Source: Methanosphaera sp. BMS
Lineage (GTDB): Archaea; Methanobacteriota; Methanobacteria; Methanobacteriales; Methanobacteriaceae
Direction of reading: 5' to 3'
Assembly (NCBI RefSeq): GCF_003268005.1
Contig: NZ_CP014213.1
Coordinates: 1,054,001-1,118,000 of the forward strand
DNA length: 64,000 bases
This document shows positions 1 through 9,168 of the stretch, in pieces. The position numbers and the translations under genes are program-made. Position 1 is the stretch's first letter. Each line of letters starts with the position of its first letter. The notes beneath the pieces were generated by a model. The model searched no databases. It was not told the DNA's origin and saw only the letters and a program-made list of their open reading frames with translations.

Positions 1-52
1 GATTGTTATATTTTCAGTATAAGTTTTAGTATCATTATTAACAGTACATTCT

Positions 53-76
53 GGCAGTGCCCAAAATACAGTCTGA
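53..76 (+). repeat. Left terminal inverted repeat of the first IS
   Basis: These 24 bases match the reverse complement of 1815-1838 at 23 positions. The mismatch is a C here against a T in the reverse complement of the right end, at the eighth base. Confidence 0.85.
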
Positions 77-112
77 CTTCCTATAAATTTAATATTTTTT
101 CAGTGGGTTGTA

Positions 113-1534
113 TTACAAAGACTGGTAGGATAAAATCTTTTTTCCTAAACATACCCTATAATTCCATCTGGATCTATTAGCCCTCATTTTTCTATTAACA
201 CCCTTATCAGTCTTATAATGTTTTTTTAATTTATTACCACATGTAACATTGAAAAATAATTCGACTAAATTATTTGTACTAGGTATATCATCATTTCCAA
301 TATGTTTAGTTAATTAATCAAATTTTTTATCTATTTTGTCAATGGCATCCACTATAGAATCAGGTAGTTTATTTTTATCTTCTTTTAATCTGTTTAATCT
401 ATTCTTGGATGTTTTGAGAGTTTTTGATTTGAATATTAATGAGATTCTATCCATATATTTATCTAGTTCTTTATCCTCATTATTTAACGTTCGGATTTCT
501 TGATTTAATGTGGATATCTGTCTGTTTTTGGATTGTATTTTATCATATAATTTACGGCGTTTAGTCTCGTTTTTTCCAAATCTACCACATTTAGGAATAT
601 ATTTATTATTCAATTCTGTTAAATCTTCATTAATAGTCTTAATCTTCTTTGATTTATTTTTTCTTTTTGTATTATTTCTATTTATTATCTTGTATGGTTT
701 ATCACGTACATTATGGATGGCATGAAAAGTACATAATGCTTGTTCTATTTCAAATTCTTTACAAATTGATGGATACATTGTATGACCATCAGTAATCATG
801 CATTCTTTTGGTAAATTTGATAAAGTTGCATTCCAGTATTTTAAAATTGTATCAGAATCAAATTTATCTTGATTAATAATCATAGCAGGATAAGCATATT
901 TTGTGTTAGCATCAAGCAATTGTAATTTTGCTTTTTTATTTTTAGATACTTTCATAAATTGTTCATCATAATTATAGTTTCCAGATGCTTCTATTTCTTG
1001 TTTTTCAACTTCTGCATCAATTTCTTTTTCAACGGCAGTTAATATTTCATCACTAGTTTGATCTTGATGATTATACAAGGTAGACTTAGGTATTCTTATT
1101 CCAAAAATAGCTTCAAAAATTTCACTCATTTTACGATAGACTATATTTTCAATAAATTGAAGTCTAGAACCCAATTGTTTCATATTACTAGTATAATTAG
1201 AGCCATCATCAATAAATTTATCTAATTTAACCCTGTGTTTCTTACCACATTCCTTATCAGGACACCTATAAACAATTCTATAAACATTTTCTAATTTATT
1301 GGGATAAAATTCTTCAACTGTACTCTCAACCAATTCCAATCCACAATCAGGACAAATTGGATTTGATTTAAAATACAAAACACCATCAATATCCGGATTT
1401 AAGAATCCTAAAAACGGTATAACATCAGGTGAAACAGTATCTGGTAACATGACCAATAGTTTTTCTTCTTCACCGAAAAATTTAACTACTTCAAAATTAA
1501 TAAATATACTTGTAGGGGTTATTTTCTTAGACAT
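113..1534 (-). pseudogene. DDE-type transposase interrupted by one in-frame stop
   Basis: The reading frame opens at 1534 and meets TAA at 314-316 after 406 codons. The same frame then continues for 66 more sense codons (HIGNDDIPSTNNLVELFF onward, then a basic stretch) to a second TAA at 113-115, so the intact protein would be about 473 residues. Visible parts are an N-terminal zinc-ribbon-like region (CPDCG near residue 60, then CPDKECG near 90), a core with DEQFMKV and ITDGHTMYP, and a Lys-rich coiled-coil stretch near residues 290-390. The post-stop segment looks like the conserved end of a transposase (STNNLVE), which argues for a nonsense mutation rather than a natural end. The position between matched inverted repeats confirms the IS context. 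The family was not assigned. Confidence 0.8.
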
Positions 1535-1951
1535 AACATTATATAACTCCCTACACCTATATAAACTTATTTTATAACCCTAAACTCATTATAACAAATT
1601 AAATAAACCACTATAAATAAACAACAACATATATATCAACCGTATATTAAAATACTAATACGGATAATTTTATTAATTAAATAACATTTTATGTATAATT
1701 TAATTGAATATTAAATAATTGTGTAGTGTTATATAGTATTTTGACACCCGTTTAATCAATGAAAAAATAAAATGATTTATTAAATAATGTTATATGGTTA
1801 ATAGACATCAAAACTCAGACTGTATTTTGGACACTGCCTAATCTAATCATAATCAACTCCATTGTTTAGTTATTATATAATACTTTTCTAAATGAGTGGA
1901 TAAAAACTTTTCATCAAAAAATTATACTAAAAAAAAATAGTTGGGGTAGAA
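1535..1951. other. Non-coding DNA: IS upstream region and spacer
   Basis: The first 300 bases belong to the IS (upstream region and right inverted repeat). The remaining 113 bases up to the end of the CDF gene are AT-rich, and I see no gene or clear structure in them. Confidence 0.6.
1815..1838 (-). repeat. Right terminal inverted repeat of the first IS
   Basis: Partner of 53-76, with 23 of 24 positions matching after reverse complementation. It lies about 280 bases upstream of the transposase start. Confidence 0.85.
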
Positions 1952-2836
1952 TTACAGTTCAATGGCATCACTTAATCCCTCCTCACTTTCAAGGTGAATA
2001 AGCACTTCCTTAACCTCTTCTATTGAATCTGTTATCCTATCTTCACAGTATTCTGCAATTTTATGGGCTTGCTTCATTGACAAATCAGAATCCACCACCA
2101 TATGCATATCCACATATACACATGAGGATGTGCCCCGAGTTCTTATGTTGTGAACATCAATTACCCCATCAACGTCACAGATTAAATCTTTGATTCTGTC
2201 GGCATCAAGGATATTTGCATCAAGCAATATCCTGAAGTTTGTCCGGAATATGTCGATTGCCGTTTTGAGTATTATCAAGGTTATGATTATGGATATGACC
2301 GGATCTATTATGGATAAATCGAAGTACATCAACACCAATGCTATTATCACGATACTTGTTACCATCACGTCACTTTTTGTATGGTTGCTGTCGGCTATTA
2401 ACAGATCGCTTTTTAGTTGTTCTCCTTTATGTTTTTCATAACGTGAGACGGCTATGTTAACTATCAGGGTGAAAATCATCACAACAAATGCTATGCTTGA
2501 TATCTCTACAGGCTGTGGATTAAGGATTTTATCGATTGCCTGAGTTACTACCTCATAACCTACAAACAGTAGCAGACCAGCAACAAACAATGATGCGAAG
2601 TTTTCTATCTTGTTGTATCCATATGGATGATTCTTGTCTATTGGTCGAGATGACAGGTATACGGCCGCTAGGGCTATGACATTGGCTATTGAATCCAGGA
2701 ATGAATCATAACCGTCTGCACTTATACTCAGTATTCCGGAGTAATATCCAAATGCTATCTTTACCGAAGCCATCAGGATATTAAATAGCAATACAACCAC
2801 CAATACCCTTTTTACTTCATCATGATAATTATTCAT
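1952..2836 (-). CDS. Cation diffusion facilitator (CDF) family metal transporter
   Basis: A 294-residue inner-membrane protein of the usual CDF length, predicted to export a divalent metal (Zn, Mn, Fe, Co or Cd) in exchange for protons. The membrane domain spans about residues 10-200 and holds two typical metal-site helices: DGYDSFLDS near 41-49, and SNHTKSDVMVT near 149-159, which carries the HxxxD pair. The last 90 residues form the cytoplasmic ferredoxin-like CDF domain (DVHNIRTR, VDMHMVVD). The ATG at 2836 follows AGGTGAT by three bases, a strong site. A perfect 9-1-9 palindrome lies about 40 bases upstream, so the gene is probably under a repressor, plausibly metal-responsive. The metal specificity cannot be read from the sequence. 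Confidence 0.92.
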   Translation of the reverse strand: MNNYHDEVKRVLVVVLLFNILMASVKIAFGYYSGILSISADGYDSFLDSIANVIALAAVYLSSRPIDKNHPYGYNKIENFASLFVAGLLLFVGYEVVTQAIDKILNPQPVEISSIAFVVMIFTLIVNIAVSRYEKHKGEQLKSDLLIADSNHTKSDVMVTSIVIIALVLMYFDLSIIDPVISIIITLIILKTAIDIFRTNFRILLDANILDADRIKDLICDVDGVIDVHNIRTRGTSSCVYVDMHMVVDSDLSMKQAHKIAEYCEDRITDSIEEVKEVLIHLESEEGLSDAIEL

Positions 2837-2876
2837 AATATCACCTGAGCCCTCTATGATGACTATTCATCAATAG

Positions 2877-2895
2877 ATAATTAGTTACTAATTAT
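2877..2895. promoter_or_regulatory. Operator-like 9-1-9 palindrome upstream of the CDF gene
   Basis: ATAATTAGT-T-ACTAATTAT is a perfect inverted repeat around one central base. It starts 41 bases upstream of the CDF start codon, and on the minus strand a TATA-like stretch (ATATATATCC) lies further upstream. A repressor bound here would cover the transcription start. The role is inferred from position and symmetry. Confidence 0.5.
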
Positions 2896-3312
2896 TATGA
2901 TATTATAGGATATATATGTAACTGTTTTTAAGTATGACTAAAGAATATTCTTAGTTGAGCCTAATTATTATTTAGGAATGCTTAAAATATTGAAAAAAAA
3001 TATACTATTTAATTATTGAAAAAAAATCTTATTAAATGAATAAATATCCAATAGACATCGGACAACCAGCACGTCTAACTGCTCAAAACACAATATTTAT
3101 TATAATAAATTATCCCCATATTCTTATCTACAGTAATCCAATGACTTTCAATGAAAAATTATTCAAATCATCAATCCCCATATCACTACATCATATCCAT
3201 AATTAAATCGAAGAAAATGAATGACTGAAAATAGAATGAACAAAAATTAATTAACAAAGTCCGACTAAAATAATAATATTACAAAGAATAAAATATTTTA
3301 GAGGGTGTTATT
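2896..3312. other. Intergenic DNA between divergent CDF and Rqc2 genes
   Basis: AT-rich spacer that should carry the promoters of both divergent genes. TATA-like stretches occur near 2905-2920 (for the leftward gene) and 3270-3295 (for the rightward gene). I see no reading frame or RNA in it. Confidence 0.5.
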
Positions 3313-5334
3313 ATGAAATCAATGTCAAATGTAGATATTCACAGGATTGTTAAAGAGTTAAATGATGAAATATTAAACGTTAAAGTGGAAAAAGCATATC
3401 AACCATCATATGACACCATACTAATAAAGCTTAGAAAAGCTGGTGAGGGAAGAAAGGACCTGGTTATCCAGGCGGGTGCCAGGATACACCTGACAGAATA
3501 TCCGCTGCCAAATCCTACAATACCGCCCCATTTTCCAATGCTGCTTAGAAAACACTTGAGCGGTGGATTCATTACATCAATCAGGCAATATCAGTTCGAC
3601 AGGATTGTTGAAATTACGGTAGAAAAGCAGGAAAAGTTCACGCTAGTAGTTGAGCTGTTCAATAAGGGAAACGTAATCCTGCTTGATGAGAACATGAACA
3701 TCATCTCGCCCCTCAAGCATGAAAAATGGCAGGATCGTAAAATAACAAGTCATGAGCAATACAAGTATCCTCCATCCAAGATAGACATCAAAAACACCAC
3801 GGCAGATGAAATCCGGGAAATCACGTCTGAAAGTGACAGGGACGTAGTAAGAACCCTTGCAACCAATGGTCTCGGTGGATTATACGCCGAGGAAATACTA
3901 TCATACACAGACATTGATAAAGAGAAGATGGCAAATGACCTATCCGATGATGAAATAACAGAAATAGACAATGCACTAAAGGAATTATTTGACAAGGTGG
4001 AAAACAATCCGCAACCTCAGATAATTATCGAAGAGAAGGATGACGAGAAAACAAATAAGGACCTGGTGCCTATAAGCCTAAACAAGTATTCATCCTTCAA
4101 ATCCCAAACATTTGAATCATTCAACAAGGCGGCGGATGAATTCTACTCCAAGAAGATTGTCAGTGACATAAAACAAAAGGAAGAAAACGTCTGGACTAAG
4201 AAGATTAACAAGTACAGAAAACGACTGGATATGCAGGAGGAAAGTCTTGAAGGATTCTATAAGACAATAGAGGACACCCAGCTTAAGGGCAATACAGTCT
4301 ATGCCCATTATGGTGAAATTCAGGAAATACTTGACGTCATAGCCAAGGCCCGGCAAAACTACTCCTGGAAGGAAATAGGCAAAATCATCAAGAAATCCAA
4401 GAAAGAATCGGACATTCCTGCATTGGAGTTGATAGAATCCATTGACAACATGGGTGTTATCACATTGAAGCTTGATGGCCAGATTGTACGTGTCGACAGT
4501 AATCTGGGAATAGCAGAAAGCTGTGAGAAGTTCTACTATAATAAGGGCAAGAAGGCAAAACGTAAAATAGAGGGAGTTAAGATTGCAATTGAAAACTCCA
4601 AGTCACAAATAAAGAAACTTGAAGACAAGAAGGAAGTTGCCATGAGCGAACTTAAAACCCATACTAAAAGGGAGAAAAAGGAACTTAAATGGTATGAAAA
4701 ACTCAGATGGTTTATCAGCAGCGATGGATATATGGTTATCGGTGGTCGTGATGCCAACAGTAATGAACAGGTAGTTAAAAGATACTCCAAAAACAATGAC
4801 GTTTATTTCCACTGTGACATCCATGGTGCACCATCCACAATCGTACAGAACGAGAATAAAGATGAAGCCATACCGGAGTCCACGTTATATGAGGCCGCCT
4901 GCTTTGCTTCAAGCTACAGCAGTGCATGGGGTGAGGGTTTCAGCAGTTATGATTCATACTGGGTTAACCTTGACCAGGTATCAAAGACCCCCGAAACAGG
5001 TGAATATCTGAAGAAGGGATCATTTGTCATAAGGGGTAGAAAAAACTTCATAAGAAATGTGCCCGTACTTATAGCTGTGGGTGTGGTTGACTATGATAAT
5101 AACAAACGTATCATGGCGGGCCCCGTTGATGCCGTTAGAAATATGTCCGGCAATTATGTTATCATAAAGCCGGGTTTTACCAAGAAGGAGCGTATGGCCA
5201 AAGAGATACTTCATAGAATAGATAATGATAAGCTGTTTGGCGTTGACGATATTGTACGTAATCTTCCTAGCGGTAAGTGTGACTTCATGGACGAGCGTGA
5301 ATACAACCAGAAATATAGCCGAAAGTACAGGTAA
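3313..5334 (+). CDS. Rqc2/NEMF/RqcH homologue (NFACT-domain ribosome quality control protein)
   Basis: A 673-residue protein with the full NFACT layout, expected to bind the large ribosomal subunit carrying a stalled peptidyl-tRNA and help clear or tail the nascent chain. NFACT-N begins with the hallmark MSNVDI at residues 4-9 and continues through LLRKHLSGG and the QFDRIVEI segment near 95-105. A long coiled-coil middle covers about 300-470, with a second Lys/Glu helical stretch just before the NFACT-R (DUF814) domain at about 470-600 (SSDGYMVIGGRDANSNE, then FHCDIHGAPS). The length is typical for archaea. GAGGGTGTT lies just before the ATG. It is a single-gene rightward unit, divergent from the CDF gene. 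Older annotations call the family fibronectin-binding protein; that name is misleading here. Confidence 0.93.
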   Translation: MKSMSNVDIHRIVKELNDEILNVKVEKAYQPSYDTILIKLRKAGEGRKDLVIQAGARIHLTEYPLPNPTIPPHFPMLLRKHLSGGFITSIRQYQFDRIVEITVEKQEKFTLVVELFNKGNVILLDENMNIISPLKHEKWQDRKITSHEQYKYPPSKIDIKNTTADEIREITSESDRDVVRTLATNGLGGLYAEEILSYTDIDKEKMANDLSDDEITEIDNALKELFDKVENNPQPQIIIEEKDDEKTNKDLVPISLNKYSSFKSQTFESFNKAADEFYSKKIVSDIKQKEENVWTKKINKYRKRLDMQEESLEGFYKTIEDTQLKGNTVYAHYGEIQEILDVIAKARQNYSWKEIGKIIKKSKKESDIPALELIESIDNMGVITLKLDGQIVRVDSNLGIAESCEKFYYNKGKKAKRKIEGVKIAIENSKSQIKKLEDKKEVAMSELKTHTKREKKELKWYEKLRWFISSDGYMVIGGRDANSNEQVVKRYSKNNDVYFHCDIHGAPSTIVQNENKDEAIPESTLYEAACFASSYSSAWGEGFSSYDSYWVNLDQVSKTPETGEYLKKGSFVIRGRKNFIRNVPVLIAVGVVDYDNNKRIMAGPVDAVRNMSGNYVIIKPGFTKKERMAKEILHRIDNDKLFGVDDIVRNLPSGKCDFMDEREYNQKYSRKYR

Positions 5335-5501
5335 ACGTGAAAAGTATAATGTTAAAAATGTTTAATAGCTAAAAATAGTCAAAAAAGAAACTTTAAGTAT
5401 GAAAAGATAATTAAATTTTTTATTTTAAAGTTTATAGGATATAATGTGTTAAACCTTTCATACTTAATATAGATTATATTTTTATTAATATATATAATTA
5501 T

Positions 5502-6800
5502 TCAAATTTTTCTTTTCATATTTCTCAGCGATGATGTAAGCTTCCATGAATTTGATGAATAAATGCTTTCTATGGTATCATTTAGCTTCTGGTTACGTTG
5601 TTTCAAGTCTTCATTGTTTTTTACCAATTTATCACGCAAATTCAACAATTTAACCTTTTCTTCTTTTAGACTGTTTAATTCATTTTGCTGTTTTTGATTT
5701 TCCACTTTTAGTTCTACCGGATTAAATTCCTTATCCATGAGGTTATCTATTGATTTTTGACTTACGCGTATGTCTTCTTCCAATACCTGTATCCTGTCAT
5801 TGGCTTCGGACAGCTTATTTTCAAGTTCATCCCTCTGGGATTCGGCTTGTTTTTTTGATTCTAGTTGAGTGTTCAAATCATCTTTTATTATATCCTGTTG
5901 TTTTTTTATTTCATTGACGTATTTGTCCTTTTCAACCAATTCAAGTTCATATTCGGTCATCAGAACATGACTATTTAATTTGTCCTTTCGGATTGACTCG
6001 TTTAGGTTGGCGTATTCGCTATCTGACAGCAGTCGGTTACGTTCGTCTATTTCGCAGATTTGTCTTGTGTAGTTGGTGTAGTAGTCTTCGACGTAGTGTT
6101 TTGGTCCCAGTCCCCATTGGTGATTTTCATCAAGAAGTACGTTTTTATCATATTCCAGTATTTCCACGTCAAATTTCTTTGCTATGTATGAGTCAACCAG
6201 TGGCAGGTAATGGTTGTCTGTCCTGTTTTTGAATTCCAGGTTTTCTTCTATGCTGCCGTCGGCCTTCTGTATGCGGTATGCTTCCCTTACCGGATTTAGT
6301 ATGACAGTTATATCAGGGTATTCATCGGACATCACGTCAAAGAATTGCCTGTAGCTTTTCTTGAATAGCTTCATGTATTCATTGGTGTTATCCTGTATCG
6401 TGATGAATCGCTTTTCTGAGAGGTTATTGAAAAACTCGGTCCTGTCATATCGTGGATAGTTGAAGAATATGTAATCATCAAATGATACCAATCCCCATTT
6501 GACCTCAAGACCGGCATCAATCAGCAGGTAATCTATATCGGCTCGTGATAATCTGTCAAAGAATAGTTTATCCAAATCTTTTTCTATAAATGATGAGTAT
6601 GACTCGTTTTCCTTATTTTCCGGGAGTATTTTTATGGATTCTTTATCGTATGGCACTGGAGTTTGCATATTGCTTATGATTGAATTATTTACATAGCTTA
6701 AATTTATTGTAAAGTAATCCTTATAGTTTTTATTTATTGAACTGTTAAAGATATCCCTTGTTGGACAACTTCCAAATACTCCGATTTTAATTGTAGACAT
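5502..6800 (-). CDS. DUF6270-type SGNH-hydrolase-like protein with coiled-coil tail
   Basis: A 432-residue protein. Residues 1-270 resemble the DUF6270 group: an N-terminal GVFGSCPTRDIF block supplies a candidate nucleophilic serine, and LLDENHQWGLGPKHY near residue 220 supplies a candidate DxxH pair, the arrangement seen in SGNH esterases and acetyltransferases. The last 160 residues are a charged coiled coil rich in Lys, Glu, Gln and Asn. No signal peptide or membrane segment is visible. A paralogue without the coiled coil lies at 57924-58847. In other organisms such proteins often sit near surface-polysaccharide genes, so modifying a glycan is a reasonable guess, but the substrate is unknown. 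No clear Shine-Dalgarno site precedes the ATG, which follows a TATA-like stretch, so the message may be nearly leaderless. Confidence 0.7.
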   Translation of the reverse strand: MSTIKIGVFGSCPTRDIFNSSINKNYKDYFTINLSYVNNSIISNMQTPVPYDKESIKILPENKENESYSSFIEKDLDKLFFDRLSRADIDYLLIDAGLEVKWGLVSFDDYIFFNYPRYDRTEFFNNLSEKRFITIQDNTNEYMKLFKKSYRQFFDVMSDEYPDITVILNPVREAYRIQKADGSIEENLEFKNRTDNHYLPLVDSYIAKKFDVEILEYDKNVLLDENHQWGLGPKHYVEDYYTNYTRQICEIDERNRLLSDSEYANLNESIRKDKLNSHVLMTEYELELVEKDKYVNEIKKQQDIIKDDLNTQLESKKQAESQRDELENKLSEANDRIQVLEEDIRVSQKSIDNLMDKEFNPVELKVENQKQQNELNSLKEEKVKLLNLRDKLVKNNEDLKQRNQKLNDTIESIYSSNSWKLTSSLRNMKRKI

Positions 6801-6935
6801 ATATAAATATATTAAATTGTTTAAATAAATAGATTTTGAATTTGGTGGCCTTTCATAGATTAGCAGTCCGTTGAAAAAAAGTGCTGAAAATAATAATATT
6901 TTTAAAAGTTTAAAAAAAAGAAATTTGAGAAAAAT

Positions 6936-7646
6936 CTATTCGATTTCTTCTGTGTATTCTTCACCGGGTTTTAGTGGGACTGTGATTGTACCTATGCTTT
7001 CATCCTCGACGAGTTTTGCAAATAGGTCAACGTCCTGTTCTATTGCCTCGAAGGTGTTGTAGTGCATTGGTATTACTATTCTTGACTGTAACCATCCTGC
7101 TGCTATTGCGGCATCTTCTATTCCCATGGTGAACTTGTCTCCTATAGGAAGTAGTGCAATATCCGGCTTGTAGATGTCTCCTATGACCATTTTCATGTCG
7201 CCGAATAGTCCCGTGTCACCTGCGTGGTAGATTTTCTTTCCGCTTTCCAGGGTTATGATAAATCCTGTTGCCACTCCACCAACTTCAAGGTTTTCCATGA
7301 AGTCTATTGCGGATGTATGTCTTGCATCAGTCATTGTCACGTTAATCAGGTTGTTAACTGATATTGATCCGCCGATGTTCATTCCTATTGCGTTGAAGCC
7401 CTGTTTTTGTACGAATGTTGCAAGTTCATGTGTTGCTATTATTGTTGCCCCTGATTGGTTTGCAATTTCAAGGGCATCTCCGAAGTGGTCGGAGTGTGCG
7501 TGGGTAATGAGTATTATGTCAGGGTTTAAAAGTTCCACAGGGGTAGTGCATGAGGGGTTGTTGCTGATGAATGGGTCTATTAATATTTTAAGTCCTTCCT
7601 CGGAGGTTATGTTGAATGCTGAATGTCCTAGATATTCTATTTTCAT
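6936..7646 (-). CDS. UPF0173-type metal-dependent hydrolase (metallo-beta-lactamase fold)
   Basis: A 236-residue cytoplasmic protein of the usual UPF0173 length. The metal-binding signature HAHSDHFGDA is at about residues 49-58, the second His ligand is in MTDARHTS near 110-117, an Asp is in IYHAGDTGLFGD near 144-155, and a final His is in IPMHYNTF near 192-199. Together these give a complete two-metal site. The physiological substrate of this family is not known. AGGAATTGAT precedes the ATG at 7646. The next gene upstream on the same strand, a glycosyltransferase, ends 43 bases away, so the two may be cotranscribed. Confidence 0.9.
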   Translation of the reverse strand: MKIEYLGHSAFNITSEEGLKILIDPFISNNPSCTTPVELLNPDIILITHAHSDHFGDALEIANQSGATIIATHELATFVQKQGFNAIGMNIGGSISVNNLINVTMTDARHTSAIDFMENLEVGGVATGFIITLESGKKIYHAGDTGLFGDMKMVIGDIYKPDIALLPIGDKFTMGIEDAAIAAGWLQSRIVIPMHYNTFEAIEQDVDLFAKLVEDESIGTITVPLKPGEEYTEEIE

Positions 7647-7689
7647 TTTATATCAATTCCTATGTTTTATTATATTTATATTTGTGTTT

Positions 7690-8826
7690 CTATTTATATA
7701 GACTTTCTATTTGTTTTAATGCATTTGTTTTTCCATCATATTTAACAAATTCATTATATTGGTCTTCGTTGATTTTGATTGAGTCGAGCCTACCTAGTGT
7801 ATCGTTTATTGTTTCAAGCAGTTTTTTGCTGTCGTTTATATCTGTTGTAGAGGTAATCTCGTATTTTTCCATGTTTTCTATGTTTTTTTGTTGTTCTATA
7901 TGATTTTTTAGGGGTATTAGTATGTTCGGCTTTTTGATGGATATTAATTCCATGCTTGTTGTGTGGCCTGCAAGTGCTATGGTTAAATCAGATATTTGCA
8001 TCCAGTCAACAAGATATGGTGTGAAGTCCTTGATTATTATCTTGTCGGTGTCATTGATGTTGAAGTCTTCGGTTTTTATCTCCAGTCCTGTGAAGATTAT
8101 TATCCTGTCGCAGTTTATATCCTTTGATATGTCGCATATGTTTTTTATCAGGACTTCGCCGAATTCGCTTCCGCCAACCGTTAAAAGTATTATCACGTCA
8201 TCATCATTGAAATTGTATCTTTTTCTCAAAGTGGTTTTCGATTCTATTTCGTCGGGATTTTTATGAAGCAATGGTCCGATGTATTCTGTTTTACCTTCTA
8301 GTTTTGACGGTAACTCCACCGTACCTTCTATATCCGGTATCAGTATCTTTTTGCATCCGCGTGTTATCTCTTTTATGAATTTTCTGATGCTTTTTTCGAA
8401 GTATTTTATGCTCATTGACTCCGTACTGTCGGAGAAGCCGAATGTCAGGTCATTTGTTATTATGAAGCAGGGGATGTTTAGAAACTTTGCCGTTATCGGG
8501 GAGGTGTATGTGGAGTCTGCTATGATTACGTCCGGTTTTATTTGTCTTATTATTCTTGCTTCCTTGTACATTGTCTTAATGAAGACATAGGGTATGTCCT
8601 TTGATTCCTTTACCGTGTCCTTTATGTTTATTTCACCTTCATCTGCCTGGAAGTTCATGGTTGGCATGTCATATGTTTCCTGTCTGTTCATTTTCAGGTA
8701 GTTGTATCCTGATCCGAAGCTTGCGAATATCACTTCGTGGCCGGCCTGCCGTAATTTTCTTGCCAGTGCCAGATCCCGTGATGCATGACCTATTCCTACG
8801 CCGAATGACGTGATTAATATCCTCAT
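7690..8826 (-). CDS. MurG-like (GT-B fold) glycosyltransferase
   Basis: A 378-residue protein. The N-terminal Rossmann half opens with RILITSFGVGIGHASRDLALARK (nucleotide-sugar transferase glycine-rich loop, GxGxGH-like). The C-terminal half has LLTVGGSEFGE near 218, DFTPYLVDWMQISDLTIALAGH near 269-290 and a TSMELISIKKPNILIPL block, all typical of UDP-sugar binding in the MurG/GT28 group. It would transfer a sugar to a lipid or glycan at the inner face of the membrane. Acceptor and sugar cannot be told from the sequence; a role in pseudomurein or other envelope glycan synthesis is possible. A GGGG run precedes the ATG at 8826. The gene diverges from the small pilin-like genes. Confidence 0.82.
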   Translation of the reverse strand: MRILITSFGVGIGHASRDLALARKLRQAGHEVIFASFGSGYNYLKMNRQETYDMPTMNFQADEGEINIKDTVKESKDIPYVFIKTMYKEARIIRQIKPDVIIADSTYTSPITAKFLNIPCFIITNDLTFGFSDSTESMSIKYFEKSIRKFIKEITRGCKKILIPDIEGTVELPSKLEGKTEYIGPLLHKNPDEIESKTTLRKRYNFNDDDVIILLTVGGSEFGEVLIKNICDISKDINCDRIIIFTGLEIKTEDFNINDTDKIIIKDFTPYLVDWMQISDLTIALAGHTTSMELISIKKPNILIPLKNHIEQQKNIENMEKYEITSTTDINDSKKLLETINDTLGRLDSIKINEDQYNEFVKYDGKTNALKQIESLYK

Positions 8827-8884
8827 AGTAATTCCCCGTTTATTAATTATATTATATAGGTTTTAATTATTAAATTTAAAATAT

Positions 8885-8953
8885 GTAATACATATGATTA
8901 AAAATAGTAATACTTATAAGGTATGTAATACTAATATGTTATTATAGTAATAC
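8885..8953. promoter_or_regulatory. Four GTAATAC repeats in the divergent promoter of the pilin-like genes
   Basis: GTAATAC occurs at 8885-8891, 8907-8913, 8925-8931 and 8947-8953, with start-to-start spacings of 22, 18 and 22 bases. The block fills the gap between the leftward glycosyltransferase and the rightward pilin-like genes and ends one base before GGGAGGTGAT. Regular spacing of two helical turns suggests a binding array for a regulator. GTAATAC or its complement also flanks the GNAT/53-residue pair at 45474-45511 and 46273-46279. Confidence 0.4.
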
Positions 8954-8966
8954 GGGAGGTGATTGC

Positions 8967-9149
8967 ATAAACATCATAAAAGACACCCATGGCCAAGGTG
9001 CAGCTGAATACATCCTGCTGTTTGGAGGAGTAATAGTAATAGCACTAATAGCCCTGCAGATATACCAGGGATACTTCAACCAGTCAAGCTCATTCAGTGC
9101 AAAAGATGATGCCGAACAGATAAGAAACAACCTTACAAACAAAACATAA
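8967..9149 (+). CDS. Class III signal peptide (type IV pilin-like) small protein, apparent AUA start
   Basis: A 60-codon frame encodes INIIKDTHG, then QGAAEYILLFGG, a hydrophobic stretch, and a polar tail ending NNLTNKT. This is the archaeal class III prepilin pattern: a short charged leader, Gly, then Q-x-x-x-E and a hydrophobic helix, cut by an EppA-type peptidase. Such proteins form thin pili or membrane-associated filaments. The frame has no ATG, GTG or TTG between the upstream stop (8895-8897) and the pilin motif. GGAGGTGAT sits three bases before ATA at 8967, the spacing used by ATG genes in this window, so AUA initiation is the best reading. The product is short for a pilin. A second pilin-like gene follows 19 bases downstream. 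Confidence 0.72.
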   Translation: MNIIKDTHGQGAAEYILLFGGVIVIALIALQIYQGYFNQSSSFSAKDDAEQIRNNLTNKT

Positions 9150-9168
9150 AAAAGAGAGTATGATTTAA

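Larger units (their letters stand above)
53..1838 (-). mobile_element. Insertion sequence with 24-bp inverted repeats and a broken transposase
   Basis: The element is bounded by inverted terminal repeats at 53-76 and 1815-1838. Read inward from each end both begin GGCAGTG and end CAGTCTGA, and they differ at one of 24 positions. A single leftward transposase gene fills the interior, with about 280 bases between its start and the right end. I could not find a convincing target-site duplication in the flanks. The family was not identified. The transposase carries one internal stop, so this copy is probably not autonomous unless the stop is read through. Confidence 0.85.

Noticed and set aside
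7255-7701. 148-residue rightward frame
   Set aside because: Shadow of the UPF0173 hydrolase gene, whose metal-binding motifs are intact on the other strand.
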